Origin: Rhexocercosporidium sp. MPI-PUGE-AT-0058
Lineage: Eukaryota > Ascomycota > Leotiomycetes > Helotiales
Direction: 5' to 3'
Assembly: GCA_020746875.1 (NCBI GenBank)
Contig: JAGTJL010000020.1
Coordinates: forward strand, 186,001 to 250,000
Length of the DNA: 64,000 bases
How positions within the stretch are numbered: the first letter of the stretch is position 1; each line of letters begins with the position of its first letter. Below, one piece after another: positions 32,152 to 44,245 of this stretch. The position numbers and the translations under genes are program-made. The notes beneath the pieces were generated by a model. The model saw only the letters and a program-made list of their open reading frames with translations, did not search any database and had not been told where the DNA came from.

Positions 32152-33312
32152 CTAGTGACCTAGCTCTGCGACGATAGCATAGTATCCAGGAATCCGGCCA
32201 CTGCTGTTCTCGACGACCCTTGGTTTGTTTCTGGTGGCGTAAACATGGAAGGCGACAACTTGGAGATCGCCAAGTTCAACGTGGTGATCAGACAGCATCT
32301 TCACGATTCCTTGCCCATGGATGGAGCCGGCAATTTCTTGATAAGCTGCGAGGCCGTTTGGGTCGGTGTCTGTGGGCTTGAAGACTCCCTTCTCCTTGGT
32401 GTCGACACCTGCTTTGGAAAAAGCCGCATTGATGGCGGCCAGCGTTTCTGGGGTCACCACGTCATTTCAGACGATCCATTTCAAATCCTTCACCGCAGCA
32501 GGATTGCCTGCCTCTACTCTCCAACTCTCCATTACCATGTCCCTAAGCTTCATCACGTTCTCAGGGTTCGTCGCTCCTAGCTAGCGGTTATCGTCGTTTT
32601 TCTCATTTCGCGAATCCTTCAAAATAATAGTTTTCTCCGTCGCACTGACGGAATATGTAGAAATGCCTTTCGAGCCATCTTTGTTCTTCACGGTTCTGTT
32701 ATCCCAGTTTCCTTGACTTTCCGTGGATGTCTTGATTCCAAATGCTTCCAAATATCTTCCATTGTCCTTCCAATTCGTTTTAAGAGGACCACCCTGTTCA
32801 CCATCCTGCTTCTCATCTTCAATGCGAGCGTAACCATTTGATTCGACGCTCCCCTTGTCGTTGTCTGCGCGGTTCAACGTAATGGCAAGTTTGAGGTCTT
32901 GCTGTGCGGCTTCCCCAATCTTTTGAAAATTCTCTTCCGTTGAGTTTGTGAAAGGAGAAGCTGTCACGGGAGGTGCTCCAGCTGGAGGAGGTCGAGGCCC
33001 GCTTCCTTCACCAGGCTCACCATCAGAAGGTGGACGATTCCCAATGATAGGACCATCCAGTGTGCCAGAGCCTTCGGAATCGGGTTTCTCTCCACTTCCA
33101 CCGGTGAAAGATATGGGCGCTGCTTCTGGATCCGGATTGTCATCTTTTCCCCCCTTAGGGCCCTTGCGTGAAAACAAAGGTCCTGCCCTTGAAATCAGCC
33201 GAATAAGTGAAGCTTCAAGCTCCTCACGCTTCCGAGTCACATAGTCAGGTTGGAGCTCAGTAGTGTAGCTTCCCAGTGTACCGATCTCTGTTCTTCGTGT
33301 TAGTTCTATATT
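32152..33312 (-). pseudogene. Decayed gene of unknown function with two in-frame stops
   Basis: One minus-strand frame runs from about 33312 (after a CTCCAG acceptor) to the final stop at 32152, but is broken by TAG at 32581-32583 and TGA at 32467-32469. Sequence between and after the stops still looks coding: NPENVMKLRDMVMESWRVEA before the TGA and TPETLAAINAAFSKAGVDTK after it. The upstream part has a Pro/Gly/Ser-rich linker (GSGPRPPPAGAPPVT). I recognise no family. The stop codons replace what may have been CAG or TGG and CGA. The first exon could not be found. Alternative readings are two small genes or undetected introns; the absence of good donor and acceptor pairs around the stops makes decay more likely. 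Confidence 0.55.
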
Positions 33313-33967
33313 CTGGAGAACGTGTGTTTATTTCTTACTGATGCAGTCTTTGTTGCATGGAATCAGGCACACCGTCTTTGTAATTGGTCTGTTGAGGCTA
33401 CTTCTGTTGGCAATTTCCTTAATGAGGACAGCGCAATGGAGCCGCAGTGTTTCAAGAGCCGATCAGAAAGTACTTCGCTGAAAACAGTCACTCTGAAGTT
33501 AAAATCTATATTCTACAGTATCTCATCGCGAGGCTAAGCTTCAATACTGCCTTACAAGCTTACAGCCCTGGCCATTATGTCCTTTGAGTAACTCCAAATA
33601 GTTACACTTTGATATTGGTTTTATTGAGCCCAAGAAAGCATTAAGGCAGAACGAGTGTTCAATCATAACAATGAAAATTTGACCAGGCTTCCCGGTCTGC
33701 CTACCCGAATCAATCAATTGACTAGCTTTCCGATATGTACTGCTGGATGCCAAAATTTATAAGTAGTCCATGGGTTCCTCGAGTATCATATTTCACCAAT
33801 TCATTCTTCCCAGGCAGTCCACACCGACGAATCTTCATCAGTTTCAACTTCATTTCTCAACACAAGATTAATTCCTGATTTCCGCCTCTCGATTCACCCA
33901 TCTTACTCCATTCCCATTCCTTCATAGCTTCTAAAGTCCACTGACTTCAAGCGAAAATTGCTGCACC
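33313..33967. other. Region between two oppositely oriented decayed genes
   Basis: No supported gene. It should include the lost 5' end of the minus-strand relic and the promoter of the plus-strand one. The last 150 bases are pyrimidine-rich, like a fungal leader. Confidence 0.45.
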
Positions 33968-35170
33968 ATGGCTGGCGCCCTTTCCAACTTCGAGACAGGA
34001 TCCAATATTATTGGAGGCATTTTTGGAGTAATTGGCATAGGAGATTTCATCAAAGGCTTGATTCCGAATCCCCCAAAAGGGGTCACTAATGTCGGTGTTG
34101 GTGTTGGGCAAACAGCCGATGATCCGGACAAGGACGGCCCGTACAACATGGAAGGCAACATTCCAGCCATCAGCGTATATAGCGTTGCCGGGAACCTCGT
34201 TGGTTCTAGTGGCGGTGACAAGAAGAAGACCTGGAAAGCAGGATCCAAGAACTCTATCTCCCTGGAGAATTTAGCTGGTCAGGATAGCGTTGGATCCGAG
34301 TACATTGCCGTCGCCGCGACCAGGACAAATGTCATTTGTATATCCGCCGTAGGCCTCAAGAACCCAAACGATGAGGTCTCCTATGGATGGTTCTCTGATG
34401 TAGGAGTCTCATGTGGGATGCAGTTCCACTAGTCAGAGACTATTGTAGGAAACCTTAGAACGTTGGGATATCGTCCAAACTGCGTCTGGATCACAGGACC
34501 AAGCTCCAAGAATGATATCGTAACTCAAGGCTTCAGCATGCACATCATTGACTTCAGCAAAGTCACGGAAGGTCAAGCAGAGGCTTACAACAACAATTAC
34601 AACCTTATGTGCGGCAGCGCCCCACGATTCTCAGCGTGGACGATCATGCTTCCCGATATATCTCCTCCCGTATTCCTCCCATCTTTGCAATACGATCTCG
34701 TAATAGGCTCTGATCTGGAAATCTCCAAAGTTTTTGTCCCAGGTGTTGACAAGACGAATTACGGGCACATTGCCGTCGAAAAAACTGGCCAAGCCACACG
34801 TCCAGTCCGTCTGCCGACACCTGAGAATCCAGTCATTCCTCCTGACCACCCGACAAAGCGATAAGAGAAAAACACATCTGCTTTGCGTCCAAGGTCCATG
34901 CACCATATACTCATCTCAAGTAGACATCTGGAGCACTCGGCCGAGCATCTCTACAACAGTGCCAATTCTTGGGGACCGGACGTGGTTTCAGAGGCGGAGG
35001 GACTATTCTACGACATGGAGCAAAAGCGGCTTTGGCCATTATGCGCGAGCAAATCACAAATGTCATGTTGTGATACCGAGCTGAACACATTGAGGGGTGG
35101 TTCTGCGAAGAGAGCTATTGTGCCCGACAAGCGATATTTGGAGGTCAAACGATGGGGTTCGGTTGAATAG
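33968..35170 (+). pseudogene. Decayed gene of an uncharacterised fungal family, two in-frame stops
   Basis: A single frame runs for 1.2 kb from MAGALSNFETGSNIIGGIFG and is interrupted only by TAG at 34430-34432 and TAA at 34862-34864. The parts on both sides of each stop belong to one recognisable fungal family of unknown function: GYRPNCVWITG and FSMHIIDFS in the middle, and SANSWGPDVVSEAEGLFYDM followed by WPLCA near the end. I recall a Cys in other members where this copy has Tyr (HLYNS and LFYDM), which fits G-to-A change, but that is from memory. I see no intron that would remove the stops. If translated, only the first 154 residues would be made. Confidence 0.6.
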
Positions 35171-35866
35171 GGGCTTAAGCGAGAAGCAACCAGGTCACGA
35201 AAGTTGGAAACACTTGCTAATTGCATTAGGGTATTACTAGATTTAGTCGCTCTGTCTGTTATTTGACAATTTTTTTCAAACGTTAGCTTATGCATTTCGA
35301 AGGGATCCTCGTGTCAGACTTGATGTATCGTTATCCCACTATTCAGATCTATCATTCCCAATCTCTTGTGGGTCAAGTGTCTTTCCGAAATTTGAGGCCT
35401 GGTTCTGCTGTAGTATTCGGCTTCTGAAGGCAATCCACAGTAGTACTGACTTCATCCACGAACCCAATTGGCGCGCATGTCGGCAGACCTTCCGTTTCTG
35501 AAGACTGAGTGTGGGGAAGCTATAGATGCTAAGCCTTTTATGACTTATGTTGTCATGATCAACCTCATCATTTCCTGTTGGAGTATCAAACATGACACGA
35601 TCAAAAATTTCCGTACATCGCAACCCCCATTTTTGTTTCCCATGCCTCAGCTTAACCTAGCATCTGACTTGCGGGTTAAGCCTGGGGTGCGGAGTTATTG
35701 GAGTGCAGGAAGAGGTAATGGGACTTTACGTAGGTGGTGGCCCTCGGTCTTCATCCCGCGTTGAGGATTTTAAAAGGAAGGCTTTCCATTTTCATGTCTT
35801 ACACTCATCAAGAAGAATGTTCTGAGCCTCAACATCTCTCAACCATCTAATCTCATATTTTCCAAG
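35171..35866. other. Upstream region of the sugar transporter gene
   Basis: No gene is seen. Frames on both strands lack family features. The 100 bases before 35867 look like a leader, with a pyrimidine-rich stretch at 35825-35860. Confidence 0.5.
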
Positions 35867-37834
35867 ATGGGTCACCAAATCAACAAATGGAATGTCGCTC
35901 ATTCGCTGCAGAAGCGGAAACTTTTGATAGCCATCAACTGCATCGCTGGCCTCTCCATTTTCTTCTTTGGCTATGATCAAGGAATGATGGGTGGGGTTAA
36001 CAATGCCAAAGACTATATTGAGTTGATGGGATTTGGTCACGTGGAGACGATAGATGGCTCACCCAACACTCCTGTCATCACGGACAGTTTGCTCCAAGGT
36101 GGAATCGTCTCCGTATATTACTTGGGGACACTTTTCGGAGCTTTGGGTGGTGGTTGGGTTGGTGAGAAGATTGGGAGAATTAAGACTATCGCTTTGGGTG
36201 CTGCTTGGGGAATCTTTGGCGCAAGTCTGCAATGCTCGGCGCAGAATCACACGTGGATGATATTCGGTGAGTGTTGAACACAACATCAATGCAATACAGT
36301 TATCGATGTTCTGACATTTTTTCAGCACGGTTGATCAACGGATTTGGAACAGGAATCCTCAATGCGATTGTTCCCGTCTGGGCAACCGAAAGTGTTCCGC
36401 ACACGGGTAGAGGCCAATTCATCGCCATTGAATTTACACTGAACATTTTCGGCGTCGTAGTTGCGTACTGGCTTGAATTGTAAGTCATTTACTCAGCCGT
36501 AATATCAAATTCGTACTTCGTTGACACAGGTGCAGTGGTCTATCGTTCATCGATAATGGCGCATCTCCTATCCGCTGGAGATTTCCAATTGCATTTCAGA
36601 TAATTCCCCTGCTTATTCTCTTGAGTGTTGTTTGGTGGTTCCCCGAATCACCAAGATGGCTTGTCAAAGTTGGGCGAGAGGATGAGGCACGTTACATTCT
36701 CGGACGATTGAGGGGTGACGAGGGGGACGACAAAGTCCAAGCTGAGGCCGAATTTCAAGACATCTGCAACGTGTCGCGGCTCGAGAAGCAAGCGGGAAAC
36801 CGTACCTCGTACTGGGCAATGTTCACAGGTCAAGGATCGGGTGATTTACACACTGGTCGAAGAGTCCAACTTGTGATTTGGCTCCAGATCATGCAGGAGT
36901 GGGTTGGAATTGCAGGTGTCACTGTTTGTAAGTACATCTCCTACCAGACCATTTGAGCAGTCTCTAACGAAAGAAGATGCGCCAACCATTTTTCGAATGG
37001 CGGGTTTTGATACAGAGAAGTCACAATGGATATCTGGGTTGAATAACATATTCTACATGGTAAGCATTCCCCGATGATTTATTAAGAGAAATGTTAAAAT
37101 GCTGACATTTGCAGTTCTCAACACTCATCTGTGTTTTCACTCTTGATCGTATTGGCCGAAGATGGACCTTGTACTGGGGCTCTGTCGGCCAAGGGATTGC
37201 CATGTTCTTGGCCGGTGGAATGTCCAGACTTGCCGAGAATGCTACAAACGCTGGGAATGTGGGTAAAGCGTCTCAATATGGTGCTGCGGCAGCTTCCATG
37301 ATATTTATCTTCACGTTCGTGTTCGGTGCAACTTGGTTGACAGTCCCTTGGCTCTACCCTGCCGAGATCTTTCCCCTCGAAGTGAGAGCCAAGGGAAATG
37401 CTTGGGGAGTTGTGGGATGGAGTATCGGAAATGGGTGGCTTGTAAGCAGTCGCTCTACATTTTTCATATATCATTTGATTGCTAACCAAATCTAGACTCT
37501 TCTCTGCCCGGTCATGTTTAACGCCATCGGTGAAAAGACGCTTTATATCTTTGCTATCAGCAACGTGATCACAATTCCAATGGTTTGGGCTTTATATCCA
37601 GAATCAAACCAGCGAACTCTCGAGGAGATGGACCTCCTGTTCGCTGCAAAGACCCCGTGGGTGTGGGATGCGGAGAAGAATTTTGCTAGACTGAAGGCGG
37701 AGCATCCAGAAATTGCCAATGCTGCGCACGCCGGAAAGATGATTCATGATGTTGAGACGGGGAAGATCGGTCGTACTGACTCGACCGGGGTGTCTTCTGA
37801 GCGAACGGAAGATATGGCAGCATCGAAGGACTAA
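35867..37834 (+). CDS. MFS sugar transporter
   Basis: Six exons (35867-36266, 36326-36479, 36530-36927, 36977-37059, 37115-37441, 37496-37834) give 566 residues, all phases matching. It is a twelve-helix major facilitator of the sugar porter family. Signatures are FFFGYDQGMMGGV in helix 1, GGGWVGEKIGRIKTI after helix 2, ARLINGFGTGILNAIVPVWA, PESPRWLVKVGREDEA after helix 6, DRIGRRWTLYWGS after helix 8 and PAEIFPLEVRAKGNA with WALYPESNQRTLEEMD at the end. The tail is hydrophilic. It sits in the plasma membrane and probably moves a hexose or related sugar with protons; the exact substrate cannot be told. It is the only clearly intact gene between 30 and 43 kb. Confidence 0.92.
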
Positions 37835-38841
37835 TGGATAGGGATCTATCTGGGGATTGGCCCCTCAAATCCCTAGGATTGAGGCACATGTAAAGGATGC
37901 TACTTTGATTTTGATACTACAGACCTTACAATTCTAAGTCCATTTATTGTTTGCCGCCCAAACCAGCTGTGCAACCCCTCGGAATCAAATGACCCGCCAC
38001 GCACCAGTGATAATGAGGATTATCTTCAAGTTATCAACGACGATTTACTCAGCTAATCAAACCCAGAGAAGTCCTTCACTTGCCTGACTGTGCCCTAACG
38101 ACAGATTAGCGAGGGATGGAAAGACCAAACTTCGAGAGAGAACTGAGAAGGAGCATTAAAGCAGGTCTACAAGACTGGTTTCCTTCAAACAGGAGGACAT
38201 ATGAGATAACTACCACCTCTCTTCCCAATGACCGGATGTAGCTAGATGATTTGGAAATTGATCAATCAGTGCATCAGCGTAGTTTAGGTCAAGGTGGTCA
38301 GCAAAATAAACGACCAGCTTATTCAAACTCATCCAAATGCACATCTGGCCAAGATCAGCACGATGAAATTGGCAATCACACCCAAGTCACAATCACGATG
38401 GAATCCACAAACTTGGAGTCACAATCAGACTCAAATAAAAAACGTGCCTTGCAACCAATGTTTTTAAATCTCCTGATAGCCAAACCAGCAGAGATAATTC
38501 GCAATCGGTTGGGCCTTAGAAGAAGCAGAGCTATGCCAACCAGTTTTCAGGAGAATAGCTTTGTGACCCCATCGACTTGACTTTGGACAAGAGATTCACT
38601 GCCATGCTGACTAGATATTCCCCGTTTGTCAAATACTAAATGAATGGTCATGTATCCAAATTTTGTTTCAGAAGTGCGTCTTTAGGGAAATTTGTTGCAG
38701 TGGTTTGTTCCTAATTGCAATACTTCGTTACAGAACCATATACAAAAGGAATGCAATTCCTTCTGTAAGTCGCCAAAGAAAGGAGACAAATTATATAGAA
38801 GAGCACATGGCTCTTGGTAACTGCCCCAAATTCATAATGAT

Positions 38842-38877
38842 ATGATGCCATGATGCCATGCTGCCATGCTGCCATAG
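38842..38877. repeat. ATGATGCC/ATGCTGCC short tandem repeat
   Basis: Repeated 8-9 base units, ATGATGCC then ATGCTGCC, in non-coding DNA. Probable slippage product. Confidence 0.7.
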
Positions 38878-39409
38878 CGCTTCGAATCTTAAAAGTACTC
38901 GTAGAAATATATTGGGGCCTGCTTTTGAGGCTCTGGTGACTCTGACGATTGCTCAATGGGCCACTGTCCTAAACCAAGATCAAAGAACCTCAGAACTGAT
39001 CCACAAGTTCCTAGTGTAATCCCTAGTATCTGCTGTTGTTGTCCAATATTATAAATAAATAGACAGTGTATGTCTACCAGTATCAGACCTGATTACCCGA
39101 CTTCAACATCACATCATCCAGCCATCTTATTCAAGATCATTATTTGATAGCAAAAATTCTTCTCTGGTTTTTGCACTTATCTTCCAGCTCATTATCTTGC
39201 CTTGAACTATGATATTGCCGCTCACTTATGCAGATGTCTGTCAGATTCAATGCTCATGTAAACACAGTGGTGAGTTCGAGTTTTGGGCGCGGGTCTACTT
39301 CGCTTGTCTGAATGCGTTCAGCCTTGAGCTTTTTTCTACTCGAGATCTCGACTAAAGACAACCAGAAACATCTCCAAACTACAATTTTCAACATAGTTCG
39401 ATTTCGTCA

Positions 39410-39410
<1 letters not shown>

Positions 39411-39443
<33 letters not shown>
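39411..39443. repeat. CAACAG microsatellite
   Basis: About five CAACAG units in a row ending in CAGCAGC. It lies 290 bases upstream of the gene at 39730, in no supported reading frame. Confidence 0.8.
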
Positions 39444-39729
39444 TCCATAGTTCTCTGATATTGACGAAAGACTCTTGGAACCCGCATTGCCATCTTCATT
39501 CGAACAGAACGCGCCCAGTTGTCCTGGCAGAAGACGCGACCAAATCAAAAGTAAGCCTAATACTTTATTCTGTAACAACACATTCTCCTAATCTTTGACT
39601 CAACCCGATGTCATTGGCACGGCATATCCATTGGAAGAGCTTCTACGTCGGTAATTCCATTGATGAGCAAGAAATCAGCTAACCAAAAGTGCGCAACAGA
39701 AATTCCACAGCCACCGACAATAAACAAAA

Positions 39730-41360
39730 ATGCCTTACCAACTTCTCAGTTCCGAAGAAGTCCTCGAGCGAGGCATCACCCTCCCTCCCGACATCCCCTC
39801 CCACATCCACCTAAAAGTCATCGCAATCTCCCGTCTCGCAAGTCCCTACCCACCTCCCAACCTACACATGGTCGAGAACGAAACAATTCTCAACCTCTGG
39901 GAAGAGCACATGGACAAAGTGCCCTTGAGCGACGCGCGATTGAAGAAGAAGGAGATACAGTTGATGGATATGAATCGTCTACAATACGACGTGCAGGAGG
40001 GCGAGAATATAATCTTCGTGGACGACAAGACCAATGAGACTGTTCTTGTTGTTGTACAAAATCTGATGAATGATCCGAAGATTGTGGCTGTCATGAATGG
40101 GGTGTGTATCGATCAGTTGAATAAGACCAGTTTGTTGATGCGGGTAAGTCTGCAGCTCTGCTCTCGGTAAAATAATGTGGATTTTGCTGACGGGGTTTAG
40201 CTTGATGATGCAGGGAGAATGGCAAGTGTAGGATACACTTCTGGACAACATAGCACCGGTCAGCTGCTGTGGGGCAAAAGTCTCAAGGAGAAGAATAATG
40301 CCGAACAGGCATACAAAATCAGTTGCATCTTTGCACACTCTTGGCAAAATGCCCTCAATGTCTTGCCACAGGATGTTGTTGACGATTACGAAGAAGCTTC
40401 CCAGAAGCTGGGAGGGCTTAGAATGGATGCGGGAGCTCTTGGGACGGGTGATGGAGTCTTGCGATACACCATCTAGTATGACGGCGTGGTCAAGGAATAT
40501 GAGGTCACAAAGCTGGGCCCTCCGTCGGGTTCCATTTCTGTCAACTACGAGCGGTAAGAAATTTTTTCAATTCAACCCAAGCTGTAACCTTTGACTAACA
40601 ATCATTTAGACACATTCATAACGAGAAAAACCTCAACAAGTACTGTGTCAGCCACACGACAGCTCGCTCCCACCCACCCGAGTTCGGCGGAAACTTCTAC
40701 AACGCCGCATACGGCATCCGAGTCCCCGGACGTATCGATCAATTGGTTGCTTGGGCAGGAAGTGACTACCACGGCACTTCACTCGCGAACGTCGACCTGG
40801 TTGATCCAAAGCCGAGTTTTCACCAGTCCGGACTAGCTTTTCTCCTCTCCAACCGACTCGTCGATTCGCACAAGAAGACAGAGCGGAAACGAAAAGCTGG
40901 CGTTCTGGACAATAAAGACTTTTTTGATCCCGCAGAGGGGCCAGATTCAGTTGCGTTCAACAACAAGGAGGAAATTAGACCAAAGCCGCGAGCAGTGTTA
41001 CCAATACGCAAGCCCATCAAAGACCGTGGCGCTGATAAAGTCTACAGCAAGCAGCGGATCGAAACTTTCCATTTGCCTGCTGATCATCCGTACAAGAGAT
41101 GGACGAAAAAGCAGATGATTGCGGAGCTGGATACGAGGAATGAGAATGGAAAGCCATTGATCTTCAATAGCAGCAAGAAGAATGTGGGAATGATGTATCT
41201 CTTGCTGAAGAATGACGGGGATGAGGTCTCTGTTACTTACGCGGACCCTCCACGAGCTGAATCCGGGAGCAAGAGCATAGCAGGAACAAAGGATGAGACC
41301 GAAGAGGGGGAATATGATGCAGCAGATGATGACTGGAAGGAAGAAGAGGAGGATGATTGA
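39730..41360 (+). pseudogene. Unknown protein, three-exon frame broken by one TAG
   Basis: Three exons (39730-40143, 40201-40553, 40610-41360) join in phase, but TAG at 40474-40476 interrupts the second: DGVLRYTI-stop-YDGVVKEYEVTK. Coding quality is equal on both sides and there is no splice pair around the stop. A full product would be about 505 residues. The N-terminal half (MPYQLLSSEEVLERGITLPP) is unfamiliar. The third exon has EFGGNFYNAAYGIRVPG and then LVAWAGSDYHGTSL, whose pattern recalls the C-terminal metal-binding His region of 2-oxoglutarate dioxygenases; that is a weak guess. The C-terminus is acidic (DDDWKEEEEDD). Alternatives are a recent nonsense mutation, stop readthrough or a base error. 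As written, only about 229 residues would be made. Confidence 0.55.
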
Positions 41361-41817
41361 TGGGGGGTTGAAGCAGTGAGGTATTGCACATTCAGTCACT
41401 TCGTTCTGCTGTGGACCTGTAAGGAATTAGAAAGGAACAAAATTCGATGCAAAACTCCTGAATCTCAACAAGTTATATTAAATCCACCATACAACTCTAA
41501 AGAAGTGATGCCGGCTACCACACATCACCGTGTCGAACACGAAGTGAAGTTGCTGGATATGTCAACAATACGACCTCGCTTAGCAACCCGTTTCCCGCCA
41601 GAGACTGGAATGTGAAAAGTCGCGATTCTCAGTAACTCCTGCATTGTCACAAAAGTATGAAGAGACATTTCAGATACTTGTATCACTCTTTTCTGGACCT
41701 AGCCGAGTTCAAAAGAATATTATTGGTACAAAATTCTGAAAAGTGCACTGTTCTACAACCCCTAAGACATAGATATCTGACAAAGCCGAGTTCCTGTACG
41801 TAGCCATCCCACACACA
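41361..41817. other. Gap between convergent broken genes
   Basis: I see no gene here. It is the 3' flank of both neighbours. Confidence 0.45.
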
Positions 41818-42860
41818 TCAAACAGTCCTTCCAAACTCCGTCTTGTCACATTCAAATATCTCAGTCTCAATCTCAGTATCATTCGAAACCCCTTCCCACT
41901 CCCTCAAACCCCCCAAAATCCCCTCACACCTCCCCCTAATCTCCTCAACCGCATCCCTCCCCAGCACTAACCTCCTCGAGAACTCCTTTCCCTCTGCCCC
42001 TCCCTCCCCCTTAACAACATCCACAATCCGGTTTACGCCCTTCTCAGGGCCATTAGGCTGCGTATCATGCGCGCTCTTAAACTTGCTGTACGTTTCAGAG
42101 GTGAGAGGGACGAAATCGGCGACAGTGGGGGGTGTGAAATGCGTATTTGACAGCGCGAGGAGGGATGTCTTGAAGAAGGCTGGTTCGATTAGGAGGGTGC
42201 GGATGTTGAAGGGGGAGAGTTCGGCGTGGAGGGTTTCGATGAGGGCTGTTTCTTGTCAGCAAGTTGCATTGATATTTTTAATTTTGGGGAGGGGTGCGAT
42301 AGACGTACCAGGTAAAGCAGCTTTCGAGCTACAATACGCGCCGAGCGTTGGGAACCACGCAGCCGTCGAACCCATGAAGACGATAGTACCAGATCTCTGT
42401 TTCCTGAGCTGTGGTAGGAATACACGAGTCACAGCCAATGGGCCGAAGACATGTGTTTGGAACTGGTTGATCCAATCGTCACGACTACAGTACGGATTAG
42501 AACATCAGCATTTAATCTAGTAGATGTCGCGGTTAAGAGAGTTTTGGATCGGATCGGATTGGATTGGATTTACATACGTATCTTCCTCCACAGTCCCGAA
42601 ATGCGCATACCTAGCATTATTGACCAAGATGTCAATCCGTCTATGGACAGCAATAGCAGCTTTGGCTTGGTCATTTAGGGTGGATTGATCATCTGCGAGA
42701 TCGAGTTTTAGTGTTGAAGCGCCTAGGTCTTGGAGGTGGGCGATTTTAGAGGTGTTACGTGCTGTGGCTATGACTTTGTCGCCGCGGGAGAGGAGGTGAT
42801 GCACGAATGCGAGGCCGAATCCGGAGGTTGACCCGTGATTAACCAGACTTGAGGCGCCAT
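41818..42860 (-). pseudogene. Short-chain dehydrogenase/reductase with a one-base frameshift
   Basis: Three exons (42578-42860, 42309-42484, 41818-42245) reconstruct a classical SDR of about 345 residues. The first ten codons from ATG 42860 read MAPQVWLITG, the usual start of this family, but the following STSGFGLAFVHHLL lies in another frame. One base appears to be missing near 42829-42834, inside the cofactor-binding TGxxxGxG motif. Everything downstream is conserved: DILVNNARYAHFG, the catalytic Ser in FMGSTAAWFPTLGA, and the active-site pair in YCSSKAAL. Splice junctions restore TRDDWINQFQTHVFGP and LPGALIETLHAEL. An alternative start at 42885 in the second frame would give a protein lacking the true first strand. 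A sequencing error would equally explain the break. Confidence 0.65.
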
Positions 42861-44245
42861 TCTTTTCTGTAAACGGGCTGGTCAAGTGAACTTTGGGTTG
42901 CGTCAGGTTGTGAAAGCCGTGTTGGAAAAAGGTTGGAGCAGACGTCGTGAGTGAGGGTTTGGTGTAGGAGTATATATGAGACTTGAAGACAACTTCAATG
43001 CGAGATCTAGCTGCGTCTTATACGTTTCCATCACAAGTCACAAATGATACAGCTATACCCATACAAAATCTAGCCTTCAAAAACAGCCTGCATTATCACT
43101 CTTCCAATACAGAATACACAATCACATCAGACACCAAAGAGAACGAGACTACGGCCATCATGTCAACTCAAGTCAACTCTTCACCGAACGGCGTTAGGCA
43201 ATACCAAACCCATTCTAAATTCCGTCTTGGCTTCCCTCCCTCCCCTTCATCAATTCCTCCCCTCTCGTTCACAACACCAAGCACAACGACCAAACCATCC
43301 ATCCCATCTCGCAAACCCATCAAACCTTCCACCAGGAACGCAGGCCCGCATCATCCGTCCGAACTGACCATTTCCTATACTACAGTACAGTACAGTGTGG
43401 CTCTTTCAGCGCAAATCAAAACCCTCATTCACCCACCCACCCACTCACTCGTTTAGATTCCCCAGATGCAAGATGCAAGATGCAAGTAAGACACAGACGC
43501 AAGGCAAGGTCCAGGAAATACCATACCTCCACCCCCAAACCCCAGACGACAAACAACCCGCACTGCACTTCTCTTTACCCGTCCCTTGCTCGCACTGAAC
43601 CTATTCAATCTCTGGCTACTCGCTCGCAAAAGAAAGGTGTTCCATTGGGTTGCACGAGTTAATGATGGCGTTTTTTTTTTTGCCTCGCTTAACATTTATG
43701 TCATCACGTCTGTCCTGATATGGATTCATGAAGCGCTGAGGTAGCGGGATAGTGAAAGGATCGGGTGGTTACAGGATAGCGAGAGTTATTCTTTCAATAG
43801 TGTAGTACTGGCAGGGGAGTAACGGGGTCTGGTTTACACTAAGTCACTAGTATCGAGACAGAACATCACCCAGTAAGAAGTATTACGAATCTAGACCCCA
43901 AGACAATGTAGGACAAGGCCAGTAGAGAAAAAAGACGTCCGTATACATACTAACAAGTAAGGACCACCTATAGAATCCGGGTATTTAACACTCCTTACTA
44001 TCTTCTCCACTTCATCTTCTTCTCATGCTCTCCTCTCCATCATTCACCTCGCCTCACCAAGCCCTCATTAAAGCAAATCATCCACCACGTCAGAAAAGCC
44101 CCAAGTATAAAAACCCTACATCTCCTCCCAAGAAAGCCTCCCCTGGAATGCCATCAATCCCATAATCTACATTCCCAGCTCCCCCTCGCCAATCATTCTC
44201 AAATTACAACCTCCAATCCACCCCCCTAAGCACCTCTGCCCTATC
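42861..44245. other. Intergenic region; no gene seen
   Basis: Nothing coding is supported in 1.4 kb. A T homopolymer lies near 43671-43681, and a short palindromic TACAGTACAGTACAGTG tract occurs near 43380-43400. Most of the region is C- and A-rich on the plus strand. Confidence 0.5.

Larger units (their letters stand above)
37835..39729. other. Intergenic region with two short tandem repeats
   Basis: There is no supported gene in 1.9 kb. It contains an ATGATGCC/ATGCTGCC tandem repeat at 38842-38877 and a CAACAG array at 39411-39443. An open frame at 38251-38580 is compositionally ordinary but has no family likeness or splice context. Confidence 0.5.

Noticed and set aside
38251..38580. Plus-strand frame of 109 residues after the transporter
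   Set aside because: Ordinary intergenic composition with no recognisable motif.
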